Part shown: one piece after another, positions 49,694 to 61,560 of the stretch
Position numbering within the stretch: position 1 is the stretch's first letter
How the letters are laid out: the number at the start of each line of letters is the position of its first letter
Assembly (NCBI RefSeq): GCF_029227915.1
Contig: NC_079885.1
Location: 1,426,001 to 1,490,000, forward strand
Length of the DNA stretch: 64,000 nucleotides
Source of the DNA: Hydractinia symbiolongicarpus
Taxonomy: Eukaryota; Cnidaria; Hydrozoa; Anthoathecata; Hydractiniidae
Direction: 5' to 3'
Notes under the pieces: generated by a model
Database searches by the model: none
What the model saw: only the letters and a program-made list of their open reading frames with translations
Told to the model about the DNA's origin: nothing
Translations under genes and position numbers: made by a program

Positions 49694-52600
49694 TTCACCA
49701 CTAAAACGCATGAGACTTGTAGTTTTCAAGAATGTTTTCATTTTTGATGAGACGCTGAATAAAAGCAGTTTAATCGCCGGCAAACGAAAACCTGCGATTT
49801 CCTGTAAATCCCGGACTCGGCCCGTATAGTCAAAAGTATACAAAGAAAGTACCCAGGGAGTAAACTCATTTCCCGAACGATTTTTTAAATTATTTTTTCA
49901 CCACTAAAACGCATGACACTTGTAGTTTTCAAAATTGTTTTCATTTTTGATGAGACGCTGAATAAAAGACGTTTAATCACCGGCAAACGAAAACCCGCCA
50001 TTTCCCGTAAACCCCAGACTCGGCCCGCATAGTCAAAAGTATACAAAGAAAGTACCCATGGCGTAAACTCATTTCCCGAACGATTTTTTAAATTATTTTT
50101 TCAGCACTAAAACGCATGAGACTTGTAGTTTTTAAAAATGTTTTCATTTTTGATGAGACGGTGAATAAAAGAAGTTTAATGGCCGGCAAACGAAAACCTG
50201 CGACTTCCAGTAAATCCTGGACTCGGCCCGTATAGTCAAAAGTATACAAAGAAAGTACCCAGGGAGTAAACTCATTACCCAAACGATTTTTTAAATTATT
50301 ATTTCACCACTAAAACGCATGAGACTTGTAGTTTTCAAGAATGTTTTCATTTTTGATGAGACGCTGAATAAAAGCAGTTTAATCGCCGGCAAACGAAAAC
50401 CTGCGATTTCCTGTAAATCCCGGACTCGGCCCGTATAGTCAAAAGTATACAAAGAAAGTACCCAGGGAGTAAACTCATTTCCCGAACGATTTTTTAAATT
50501 ATTTTTTCACCACTAAAACGCATGACACTTGTAGTTTTCAAAATTGTTTTCATTTTTGATGAGACGCTGAATAAAAGACGTTTAATCGCCGGCAAACGAA
50601 AACCCGCCATTTCCCGTAAACCCCAGACTCGGCCCGCATAGTCAAAAGTATACAAAGAAAGTACCCATGGAGTAAACTCATTTCCCGAACGATTTTTTAA
50701 ATTATTTTTTCAGCACTAAAACGCATGAGATTTGTAGTTTTTAAAAATGTTTTCATTTTTGATGAGACGGTGAATAAAAGAAGTTTAATCGCCGGCAAAC
50801 GAAAACCTGCAATTTCCCGTAAATCCTGGACTCGGCCCGTATAGTCAAAAGTATACAAAGAAAGTACCCAGGGAGTAAACTCATTTCCCAAACGATTTTT
50901 TAAATTATTATTTCACCACTAAAGCGCATAAGACTTGTAGTTTTCAAGAATGTTTTCATTTTTGATGAGACGCTGAATAAAAGCAGTTTAATCGCCGGCA
51001 AACGAAAACCTGCGATTTCCCGTAAATCCCGGACTCGGCCCGTATAGTCAAAAGTATACAAAGAAAGTACCCAGGGAGTAAACTCATTTCCAGAACGATT
51101 TTTTAAATTATTTTTTCACCACTAAAACGCATAAGACTTGTAGTTTTTAAAAATGTTTTCATTTTTGATGAAACGCTGAATAAAAGAAAACCAGCAATTT
51201 CCCGTAAATCCCGGCTTGGCCCGTATAGTCAAAAGTATACAAAGAATGTACCCAGGAAGTAAACTCATTTCCCAAACGATTTTTTAAATTACTTTTTCAC
51301 CACTAAAACGCATGAGACTTGTAGTTTTTAAAAATGTTTTCATTTTCGATGAGACGCTGAATAAAAGAAGTTTAATCGCCGGCAAACGAAAACCTGCGAT
51401 TTCCTGTAAATCCTGGACTCGGCCCGTATAGTCAAAAGTATACAAAGAAAGTACCCAGGGTGTAAACTCATTTCCCAAACGATTTTTTAAATTAATATTT
51501 CACCACTAAAACGCATGAGACTTGTAGTTTTCAAAAATGTTTTCATTTTTGATGAGACGCTGAATAAAAGACGTTTAATCGCCGGCAAACGAAAACCCGC
51601 CATTTCCCGTAAACCCCAGACTCGGCCCGCATAGTCAAAAGTATACAAAGAAAGTACCCATGGAGTAAACTCATTTCCCGAACGATTTTTTAAATTATTT
51701 TTTCAGCACTAAAACGCATGAGACTTGTAGTTTTTAAAAATGTTTTCATTTTTGATGAGACGGTGAATAAAAGAAGTTTAATGGCCGGCAAACGAAAACC
51801 TGCGATTTCCCCGTAAATCCTGGACTCGGCCCGTATAGTCAAAAGTATACAAAGAAAGTACCCAGGGAGTAAACTCATTACCCAAACGATTTTTTAAATT
51901 ATTATTTCACCACTAAAACGCATGAGACTTGTAGTTTTCAAGAATGTTTTCATTTTTGATGAGACGCTGAATAAAAGCAGTTTAATCGCCGGCAAACGAA
52001 AACCTGCGATTTCCTGTAAATCCCGGACTCGGCCCGTATAGTCAAAAGTATACAAAGAAAGTACCCAGGGAGTAAACTCATTTCCAGAACGATTTTTTAA
52101 ATTATTTTTTCACCACTAAAACGCATAAGACTTGTATTTTTTAAAAATGTTTTCATTTTTGATGAGACGCTGAATAAAAGAAAACCCGTGATTTCCCGTA
52201 AATCCCGGCTTGGCCCGTATAGTCAAAAGTATACAAAGAAAGTACCCAGGGAGTAAACTGATTTCCCGAACGATTTTTTAAATTACTTTTTCACCACTAA
52301 AACGCATGAGACTTGTAGTTTTTAAAAATGTTTTCATTTTCGATGAGACGCTGAATAAAAGAAGTTTAATCGCCGGCAAACGAAAACCTGCGATTTCCCG
52401 TAAATCCCGGACTCGGCCCGTATAGTCAAAAGTATACAAAGAAAGTACCCAGGGTGTAAACTCATTTCCCGAACGATTTTTTAAATTATTATTTCACCAC
52501 TAAAGCCCATGAGACTTGTAGTTTTTAAAAATGATTTCATTTTTGATGAGACGCTGAATAAAAGAAGTTTAATCGCCGGCAAACGAAAACCCGCCATTTC

Positions 52601-55600
52601 CCGTAAACCCTGGACTCGGCCCGTATAATCAAAAGTATACAAAGAATGTACCCAGGGAGTAAACTCATTTCCCGAACGATTTTTTAAATTATTTTTTCAC
52701 CACTAAAACGCATGACACTTGTAGTTTTCAAAATTGTTTTCATTTTTGATGAGACGCTGAATAAAAGACGTTTAATCGCCGGCAAACGAAAACCCGCCAT
52801 TTCCCGTAAACCCCAGACTCGGCCCGCATAGTCAAAAGTATACAAAGAAAGTACCCATGGAGTAAACTCATTTCCCGAACGATTTTTTAAATTATTTTTT
52901 CAGCACTAAAACGCATGAGACTTTTAGTTTTCAAGAATGTTTTCATTTTTGATGAGACGCTGAATAAAAGCAGTTTAATCGCCGGCAAACGAAAACCTGC
53001 GATTTCCCGTAAATTCCGGACTCGGCCCGTATAGTCAAAAGTATACAAAGAAAGTACCCAGGGAGTAAACTCATTTCCAGAACGATTTTTTAAATTATTT
53101 TTTCATCACTAAAACGCATAAGACTTGTAGTTTTTAAAAATGTTTTCATTTTTGATGAAACGCTGAATAAAAGAAAACCCGCAATTTCCCGTAAATCCCG
53201 GCTTGGCCCGTATAGTCAAAAGTATACAAAGAAAGTACCCAGGAAGTAAACTCATTTCCCAAACGATTTTTTAAATTACTTTTTCACCACTAAAATGCAT
53301 GAGACTTGTAGTTTTTAAAAATGTTTTCATTTTCGATGAGACGCTGAATAAAAGAAGTTTAATCGCCGGCAAACGAAAACCTGCGATTTCCTGTAAATCC
53401 TGGACTCGGCCCGTATAGTCAAAAGTATACAAAGAAAGTACCCAGGGTGTAAACTCATTTCCCAAACGATTTTTTAAATTAATATTTCACCACTAAAACG
53501 CATGAGACTTGTAGTTTTCAAAAATGTTTTCATTTTTGATGAGACGCTGAATAAAAGACGTTTAATCGCCGGCAAACGAAAACCCGCCATTTCCCGTAAA
53601 CCCCAGACTCGGCCCGCATAGTCAAAAGTATACAAAGAAAGTACCCATGGAGTAAACTCATTTCCCGAACGATTTTTTAAATTATTTTTTCAGCACTAAA
53701 ACGCATGAGACTTGTAGTTTTTAAAAATGTTTTCATTTTTGATGAGACGCTGAATAAAAGCAGTTTAATCGCCGGCAAACGAAAACCTGCGATTTCCTGT
53801 AAATCCCGGACTCGGCCCGTATAGTCAAAAGTATACAAAGAAAGTACCCAGGGAGTAAACTCATTTCCAGAACGATTTTTTAAATTATTTTTTCACCACT
53901 AAATCGCATAAGACTTGTATTTTTTAAAAATGTTTTCATTTTTGATGAGACGCTGAATAAAAGAAAACCCGCGATTTCCCGTAAATCCCGGCTTGGCCCG
54001 TATAGTCAAAAGTATACCAAGAAAGTACCCAGGGAGTAAACTGATTTCCCGAACGATTTTTTAAATTACTTTTTCACCACTAAAACGCATGAGACTTGTA
54101 GTTTTTAAAAATGTTTTCATTTTCGATGAGACGCTGAATAAAAGAAGTTTAATCGCCGGCAAACGAAAACGTGCGATTTCCCGTAAATCCCGGACTCGGC
54201 CCGTATAGTCAAAAGTATACAAAGAAAGTACCCAGGGTGTAAACTCATTTCCCAAACGATTTTTTAAATTATTATTTCACCACTAAAACGCATGAGACTT
54301 GTAGTTTTTAAAAATGTTTTCATTTTCGATGAGACGCTGAATAAAAGAAGTTTAATCGCCGGCAAACGAAAACCCGCCATTTCCCGTAAACCCCAGACTC
54401 GGCCCGCATAGTCAAAAGTATACAAAGAAAGTACCCATGGAGTAAACTCATTTCCCGAACGATTTTTTAAATTATTTTTTCAGCACTAAAACGCATGAGA
54501 CTTGTAGTTTTTAAAAATGTTTTCATTTTTGATGAGACGCTGAATAAAAGCAGTTTAATCGCCGGCAAACGAAAACCTGCGATTTCCTGTAAATCCCGGA
54601 CTCGGCCCGTATAGTCAAAAGTATACAAAGAAAGTACCCAGGGAGTAAACTCATTTCCAGAACGATTTTTTAAATTATTTTTTCACCACTAAATCGCATA
54701 AGACTTGTATTTTTTAAAAATGTTTTCATTTTTGATGAGACGCTGAATAAAAGAAAACCCGCGATTTCCCGTAAATCCCGGCTTGGCCCGTATAGTCAAA
54801 AGTATACCAAGAAAGTACCCAGGGAGTAAACTGATTTCCCGAACGATTTTTTAAATTACTTTTTCACCACTAAAACGCATGAGACTTGTAGTTTTTAAAA
54901 ATGTTTTCATTTTCGATGAGACGCTGAATAAAAGAAGTTTAATCGCCGGCAAACGAAAACGTGCGATTTCCCGTAAATCCCGGACTCGGCCCGTATAGTC
55001 AAAAGTATACAAAGAAAGTACCCAGGGTGTAAACTCATTTCCCAAACGATTTTTTAAATTATTATTTCACCACTAAAACGCATGAGACTTGTAGTTTTTA
55101 AAAATGTTTTCATTTTCGATGAGACGCTGAATAAAAGAAGTTTAATCGCCGGCAAACGAAAACCTGCGATTTCCCGTAAATCCCGGACTCGGCCCGTATA
55201 GTCAAAAGTATACAAAGAAAGTACCCAGGGTGTAAACTCATTTCCCGAACGATTTTTTAAATTATTATTTCACCACTAAAGCCCATGAGACTTGTAGTTT
55301 TTAAAAATGATTTCATTTTTGATGAGACGCTGAATAAAAGAAGTTTAATCGCCGGCAAACGAAAACCCGCCATTTCCCGTAAACCCTGGACTCGGCCCGT
55401 ATAATCAAAAGTATACAAAGAATGTACCCAGGGAGTAAACTCATTTCCCGAACGATTTTTTAAATTATTTTTTCACCACTAAAACGCATGACACTTGTAG
55501 TTTTCAAAATTGTTTTCATTTTTGATGAGACGCTGAATAAAAGACGTTTAATCGCCGGCAAACGAAAACCCGCCATTTCCCGTAAACCCCAGACTCGGCC

Positions 55601-58600
55601 CGCATAGTCAAAAGTATACAAAGAAAGTACCCATGGAGTAAACTCATTTCCCGAACGATTTTTTAAATTATTTTTTCAGCACTAAAACGCATGAGACTTG
55701 TAGTTTTCAAGAATGTTTTCATTTTTGATGAGACGCTGAATAAAAGCAGTTTAATCGCCGGCAAACGAAAACCTGCGATTTCCCGTAAATCCCGGACTTG
55801 GCCCGTATAGTCAAAAGTATACAAAGAAAGTACCCAGGGAGTAAACTCATTTCCAGAACGATTTTTTAAATTATTTTTTCATCACTAAAACGCATAAGAC
55901 TTGTAGTTTTTAAAAATGTTTTCATTTTTGATGAAACGCTGAATAAAAGAAAACCCGCAATTTCCCGTAAATCCCGGCTTGGCCCGTATAGTCAAAAGTA
56001 TACAAAGAAAGTACCCAGGAAGTAAACTCATTTCCCAAACGATTTTTTAAATTACTTTTTCACCACTAAAATGCATGAGACTTGTAGTTTTTAAAAATGT
56101 TTTCATTTTCGATGAGACGCTGAATAAAAGAAGTTTAATCGCCGGCAAACGAAAACCTGCGATTTCCTGTAAATCCTGGACTCGGCCTGTATAGTCAAAA
56201 GTATACAAAGAAAGTACCCAGGGTGTAAACTCATTTCCCAAACGATTTTTTAAATTAATATTTCACCACTAAAACGCATGAGACTTGTAGTTTTCAAAAA
56301 TGTTTTCATTTTTGATGAGACGCTGAATAAAAGACGTTTAATCGCCGGCAAACGAAAACCCGCCATTTCCCGTAAACCCCAGACTCGGCCCGCATAGTCA
56401 AAAGTATACAAAGAAAGTACCCATGGAGTAAACTCATTTCCCGAACGATTTTTTAAATTATTTTTTCAGCACTAAAACGCATGAGACTTGTAGTTTTTAA
56501 AAATGTTTTCATTTTTGATGAGACGGTGAATAAAAGAAGTTTAATGGCCGGCAAACGAAAACCTGCGATTTCCCGTAAATCCTGGACTCGGCCCGTATAG
56601 TCAAAAGTATACAAAGAAAGTACCCAGGGAGTAAACTCATTTCCCAAACGATTTTTTAAATTATTATTTCACCACTAAAACGCATGAGACTTGTAGTTTT
56701 CAAGAATGTTTTCATTTTTGATGAGACGCTGAATAAAAGCAGTTTAATCGCCGGCAAACGAAAACCTGCGATTTCCTGTAAATCCCGGACTCGGCCCGTA
56801 TAGTCAAAAGTATACAAAGAAAGTACCCAGGGAGTAAACTCATTTCCAGAACGATTTTTTAAATTATTTTTTCACCACTAAAACGCATAAGACTTGTATT
56901 TTTTAAAAATGTTTTCATTTTTGATGAGACGCTGAATAAAAGAAAACCCGCGATTTCCCGTAAATCCCGGCTTGGCCCGTATAGTCAAAAGTATACCAAG
57001 AAAGTACCCAGGGAGTAAACTGATTTCCCGAACGATTTTCTAAATTACTTTTTCACCACTAAAACGCATGAGACTTGTAGTTTTTAAAAATGTTTTCATT
57101 TTCGATGAGACGCTGAATAAAAGAAGTTTAATCGCCGGCAAACGAAAACGTGCGATTTCCCGTAAATCCCGGACTCGGCCCGTATAGTCAAAAGTATACA
57201 AAGAAAGTACCCAGGGTGTAAACTCATTTCCCAAACGATTTTTTAAATTATTATTTCACCACTAAAACGCATGAGACTTGCAGTTTTCAAGAATGTTTTC
57301 ATTTTTGATGAGACGCTGAATAAAAGAAGTTTTATCGCCGGCAAACGAAAACCTGCGATTTCCCGTAAATCCCGGACTCGGCCCGTTTAGTCAAAAGTAT
57401 ACAAAGAAAGTACCCAGGGAGTAAACTCATTTCCCGAACGATTTTTTAAATTTTTTTTTCACCACTAAAACGCATGAGACTTGTAGTTTTCAAAAATGTT
57501 TTCATTTTTGATGAGACGCTTAATGAAAGAGGTTTAATCGCCGGCGAACGAAATCCCGAGTTTTCCCGTAAATCCGGGTCTTGGCCCGTATAGTCGAATG
57601 TATAGAAAGAAAGTACCCTGTGAGTAAACTCATTTCCAGAACGATTTTTTAAATTATTTTTTCACCACTAAAACGCATAAGACTTGTAGTGTTTAAAAAT
57701 GTTTTCATTTTTGATGAGACGCTGAATAAAAGAAGTTTTATCGCCGGCAAACGAAAACCTGCGATTTCCCGTAAATCCCGGACTCGGCCCGTATAGTCAA
57801 AAGTAAACAAAGAAAGTACCCAGGGAGTAAACTCATTTCCCGAACGATTTTTTAAATTTTTTTTTCACCACTAAAACGCATGAGACTTGTAGTTTTCAAA
57901 AATGTTTTCATTTTTGATGAGACGCTTAATGAAAGAGGTTTAATCGCCGGCAAACGAAATCCCGCGTTTTCCCGTAAATCCGGGGCTTGGCCCGTATAGT
58001 CGAATGTATAGAAAGAAAGTACCCTGTGAGTAAACTCATTTCCAGAACGATTTTTTAAATTATTTTTTCACCACTAAAACGCATAAGACTTGTAGTTTTT
58101 AAAAATGTTTTCATTCTTGATGAGACGCTGAATAAAAGAAGTTTAATCGCCGGCAAACGAAAACCCGCGATTTCCCGTAAATCCCGGCTTGGCCCGTATA
58201 GTCAAAAGTATACAAATAAAGTACCCAGGAAGTAAACTCATTTCCCGAACGATTTTTTAAATTATTTTTTCACCACTAAAACGCAAAAGACTTGTAGTTT
58301 TTAAAAATGTTTTCATTTTTGATGAGACGCTGAATAAAAGAAGTTTAATCGCCGGCAAACAAAAACCCGCGATTTCCCGTAAATCCCGGCTTGGCCCGTA
58401 TAGTCAAAAGTATACAAAGAAAGTATCCAGGGAATAAACTCATTTCCCGAACGATTTTTTAAATTATTTTTTCAGCACTAAAACGCATGAGACTTGTAGT
58501 TTTTAAAAATGTTTTCATTTTTGCTGAGACGCTGAATAAAAGAAGTTTAATCGCCGGCAAACGAAAACCCGCGACTTCCCGTAAATCCCGGACTCGGCCC

Positions 58601-61550
58601 GTATAGTCAAAAGTATACAAAGAAAGTACCCAGGGAGTAAACTCATTTTCCGAACGATTTTTTAAATTATATTTTCACCACTAAAACGCATGAGACTTGT
58701 AGTTTTCAAAAATGTTTTCATTTTTGATGAGACGCTGAATGAAAGAAGTTTAATCGCCGGCAAACGAAAACCTGCGATTTTCCGTAAATCCCGGACTCGG
58801 CCCGTATAGTCAAAAGTATAATAAGAAAGTACCCAGGGTGTAAACTCATTTCCCGAACGATTTTTTAAATTATTATTTCACCACTAAAGCCCATGAGACT
58901 TGTAGTTTTTAAAAATGTTTTCATTTTTGATGAGACGCTGAATAAAAGAAGTTTAATCGCCGGCAAACGAAAACCCGCCATTTCCCGTAAACCCTGGACT
59001 CGGACCATATAGTCAAAAGTATACAAAGAAAGTACCCAGGGAGTAAACACATTTCCCGAACGATTTTTTAAATTATATTTTCACCACTAAAACGCATGAG
59101 ACTTGTAGTTTTCAAAAATGTTTTCATTTTTGATGAGACGCTGAATGAAAGAAGTTTAATCGCCGGCAAACGAAAACCTGCGATTTCCCGTAAATCCTGG
59201 ACTCGGCCCGTATAGTCAAAAGTATATTAAGAAAGTACCCAGGGTGTAAACTCATTTCCCGAACGATTTTTTAAATTATTATTTCACCACTAAAGCCCAT
59301 GAGACTTGTAGTTTTTAAAAATATTTTCATTTTTGATGAGACGCTGAATAAAAGAAGTTTAATCGCCGGCACACGAAAACCCGCCATTTCCCGTAAACCT
59401 CAGACTCGGCCCGCATAGTCAAAAGTATACAAAGAAAGTACCCATGGAGTAAACTCATTTCCCGAACGATTTTTTAAATTATTTTTTCAGCACTATAACG
59501 CATGAGACTTGTAGTTTTTAAAAATGTTTTCATTTTTGATGAGACGGTGAATAAAAGAAGTTTAATCGCCGGCAAACGAAAACCTGCGATTTCCCGTAAA
59601 TCCTGGACTCGGCCCGTATAGTCAAAAGTATACAAAGAAAGTACCCAGGGAGTACACTCATTTCCCAAACGATTTTTTAAATTATTATTTCACCACTAAA
59701 ACGCATGAGACTTGTAGTTTTCAAGAATGTTTTCATTTTTGATGAGACGCTGAATAAAAGCAGTTTCATCGCCGGCAAACGAAAACCTGCGATTTCCCGT
59801 AAATCCCGGACTCGGCCCGTATAGTCAAAAGTATACAAAGAAAGTACCCAGGGAGTAAACTCATTTCCAGAAAGATTTTTTAAATTATTTTTTCACCACT
59901 AAAACGCATAAGACTTGTAGTTTTTAAAAATGTTTTCATTTTTGATGAGACGCTGATAAAAAGAAAACCCGCGATTTCCCGTAAATCCCGGCTTGGCCCG
60001 TATAGTCAAAAGTATACAAAGAAAGTACCCACGAAGTAAACTCATTTCCCGAACGATTTTTTAAATTACTTTTTCACCACTAAAACGCATGAGACTTGTA
60101 GTTTTTAAAAATGTTTTCATTTTCGATGAGACGCTGAATAAAAGAAGTTTAATCGCCGGCAAACGAAAACCTGCGATTTCTTGTAAATCCTGGACTCGGC
60201 CCGTATAGTCAAAAGTATACAAAGAAAGTACCCAGGGTGTAAACTCATTTCCCAAACGATTTTTTAAATTATTATTTCACCACTAAAACGCATGAGACTT
60301 GTAGTTTTTAAAAATGTTTTCATTTTTGATGAGACGCTGAATAAAAGAAGTTTAATCGCCGGCAAACGAAAACCCGCCATTTCCCGTAAACCCTGGACTC
60401 GGTCCGTATAATCAAAAGTATACAAAGAAAGTACCCAGGGAGTAAACTCATTTCCCGAACGATTTTTTAAATTATTTTTTCAGCACTAAAACGCATGAGA
60501 CTTGTAGTTTTTAAAAATGTTTTCATTTTTGATGAGACGGTGAATAAAGGAAGTTTAATCGCCGGCAAACGAAAACCTGCGATTTCCCGTAAATCCTGGA
60601 CTCGTCCCGTATAGTCAAAAGTATACAGAGAAAGTACCCAGGGAGTAAACTCATTTCCCAAACGATTTTTTAAATTATTATTTCACCACTAAAACGCACG
60701 AGACTTGTAGTTTTCAAGAATGTTTTCATTTTTGATGAGACGCTGAATAAAAGCAGTTTAATCGTCGGCAAACGAAAACCCGCGATTTCCTGTAAATCCC
60801 GGACTCGGCCCGTATAGTCAAAAGTATACAAAGAAAGTACCCAGGGAGTAAACTCATTTCCAGAACGATTTTTTAAATTATTTTTTCACCACTAAAACGC
60901 ATAAGACTTGTAGTTTTTAAAAATGTTTTCATTTTTGATGAGACGCTGAATAAAAGAAGTTTAATCGCCGGTAAACGAAAACCTGCGATTTCCCGTAAAT
61001 CCTGGACTCGGCCCGTATAGTCAAAAGTATACAAAGAAAGTACCAAGGGTGTAAACTCATTTCCCAAACGATTTTTTAAATTATTATTTCACCACTAAAA
61101 CGCATGAGACTTGTAGTTTTCAAGAATGTTTTCATTTTTGATGAGACGCTGAATAAAAGCAGGTTAATCGACGGCAAACGAAAACCTGCGATTTCCCGTA
61201 AATCCCGGACTCGGCCCGTATAGTCAAAAGTATAAAAAGAAAGTACCCAGGGAGTAAACTCATTTCCCGAACGATTTTTTAAATTTTTTTTTCACCACTA
61301 AAACGCATGAGACTTGTAGTTTTCAAAAATGTTTTCATTTTTGATGAGACGCTTAATGAAAGAGGTTTAATCGCCGGAAAACGAAAACCCGCGATTTCCC
61401 GTAAATCCCGGGCTTGGCCCGTATAGTCGAATGTATACAAAGAAAGTACCCTGTGAGTAAACTCATTTCCAGAACGATTTTTTAAATTATTTTTTCACCA
61501 CTAAAACGCATAAGACTTGTAGTTTTTAAAAATATTTTCATTTTTAATGA
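49694..61550 (+). repeat. Giant right repeat unit, truncated copy 2
   Basis: It carries the same series of subfamilies, short monomers and 790-, 406- and smaller duplications as 33660-45516. The match stops between 61546 and 61561. There copy 2 reads tttttaatgag and then gctgaatgaaag, where copy 1 reads tttttgatgag and gctgaataaaag. From that point the sequence instead repeats the preceding 2820 bp. The last ~4.1 kb of the unit are therefore missing or displaced beyond the window. Confidence 0.93.
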
Positions 61551-61560
61551 GACGCTGAAT
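58741..61560 (+). repeat. 2820-bp tandem duplication, copy 1
   Basis: Fourteen monomers, one of them 181 bp, are repeated immediately at 61561 onward. Markers seen at offset 2820 are cggaccatatag, tatattaag, cggcacacg, cactataacg, agtttcatcg, gctgataaaaag, cccacgaag, tttcttgtaaat, ctcggtccg, taaaggaag, ctcgtcccg, cgcacgag and tcgtcggc. I saw no substitution between the copies. Both carry ctcgtcccg, which is ctcgccccg in the first 16-kb unit (44571), so this duplication arose within the second 16-kb copy. Confidence 0.93.

Noticed and set aside
33660-61550. Treating the 16-kb duplication as an assembly artefact
   Set aside because: Not excluded, but the copies differ at about ten sites and copy 2 alone carries the variant that the following 2820-bp repeat inherits. 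This fits real sequential events better than one mis-joined contig. Spanning long reads would decide.
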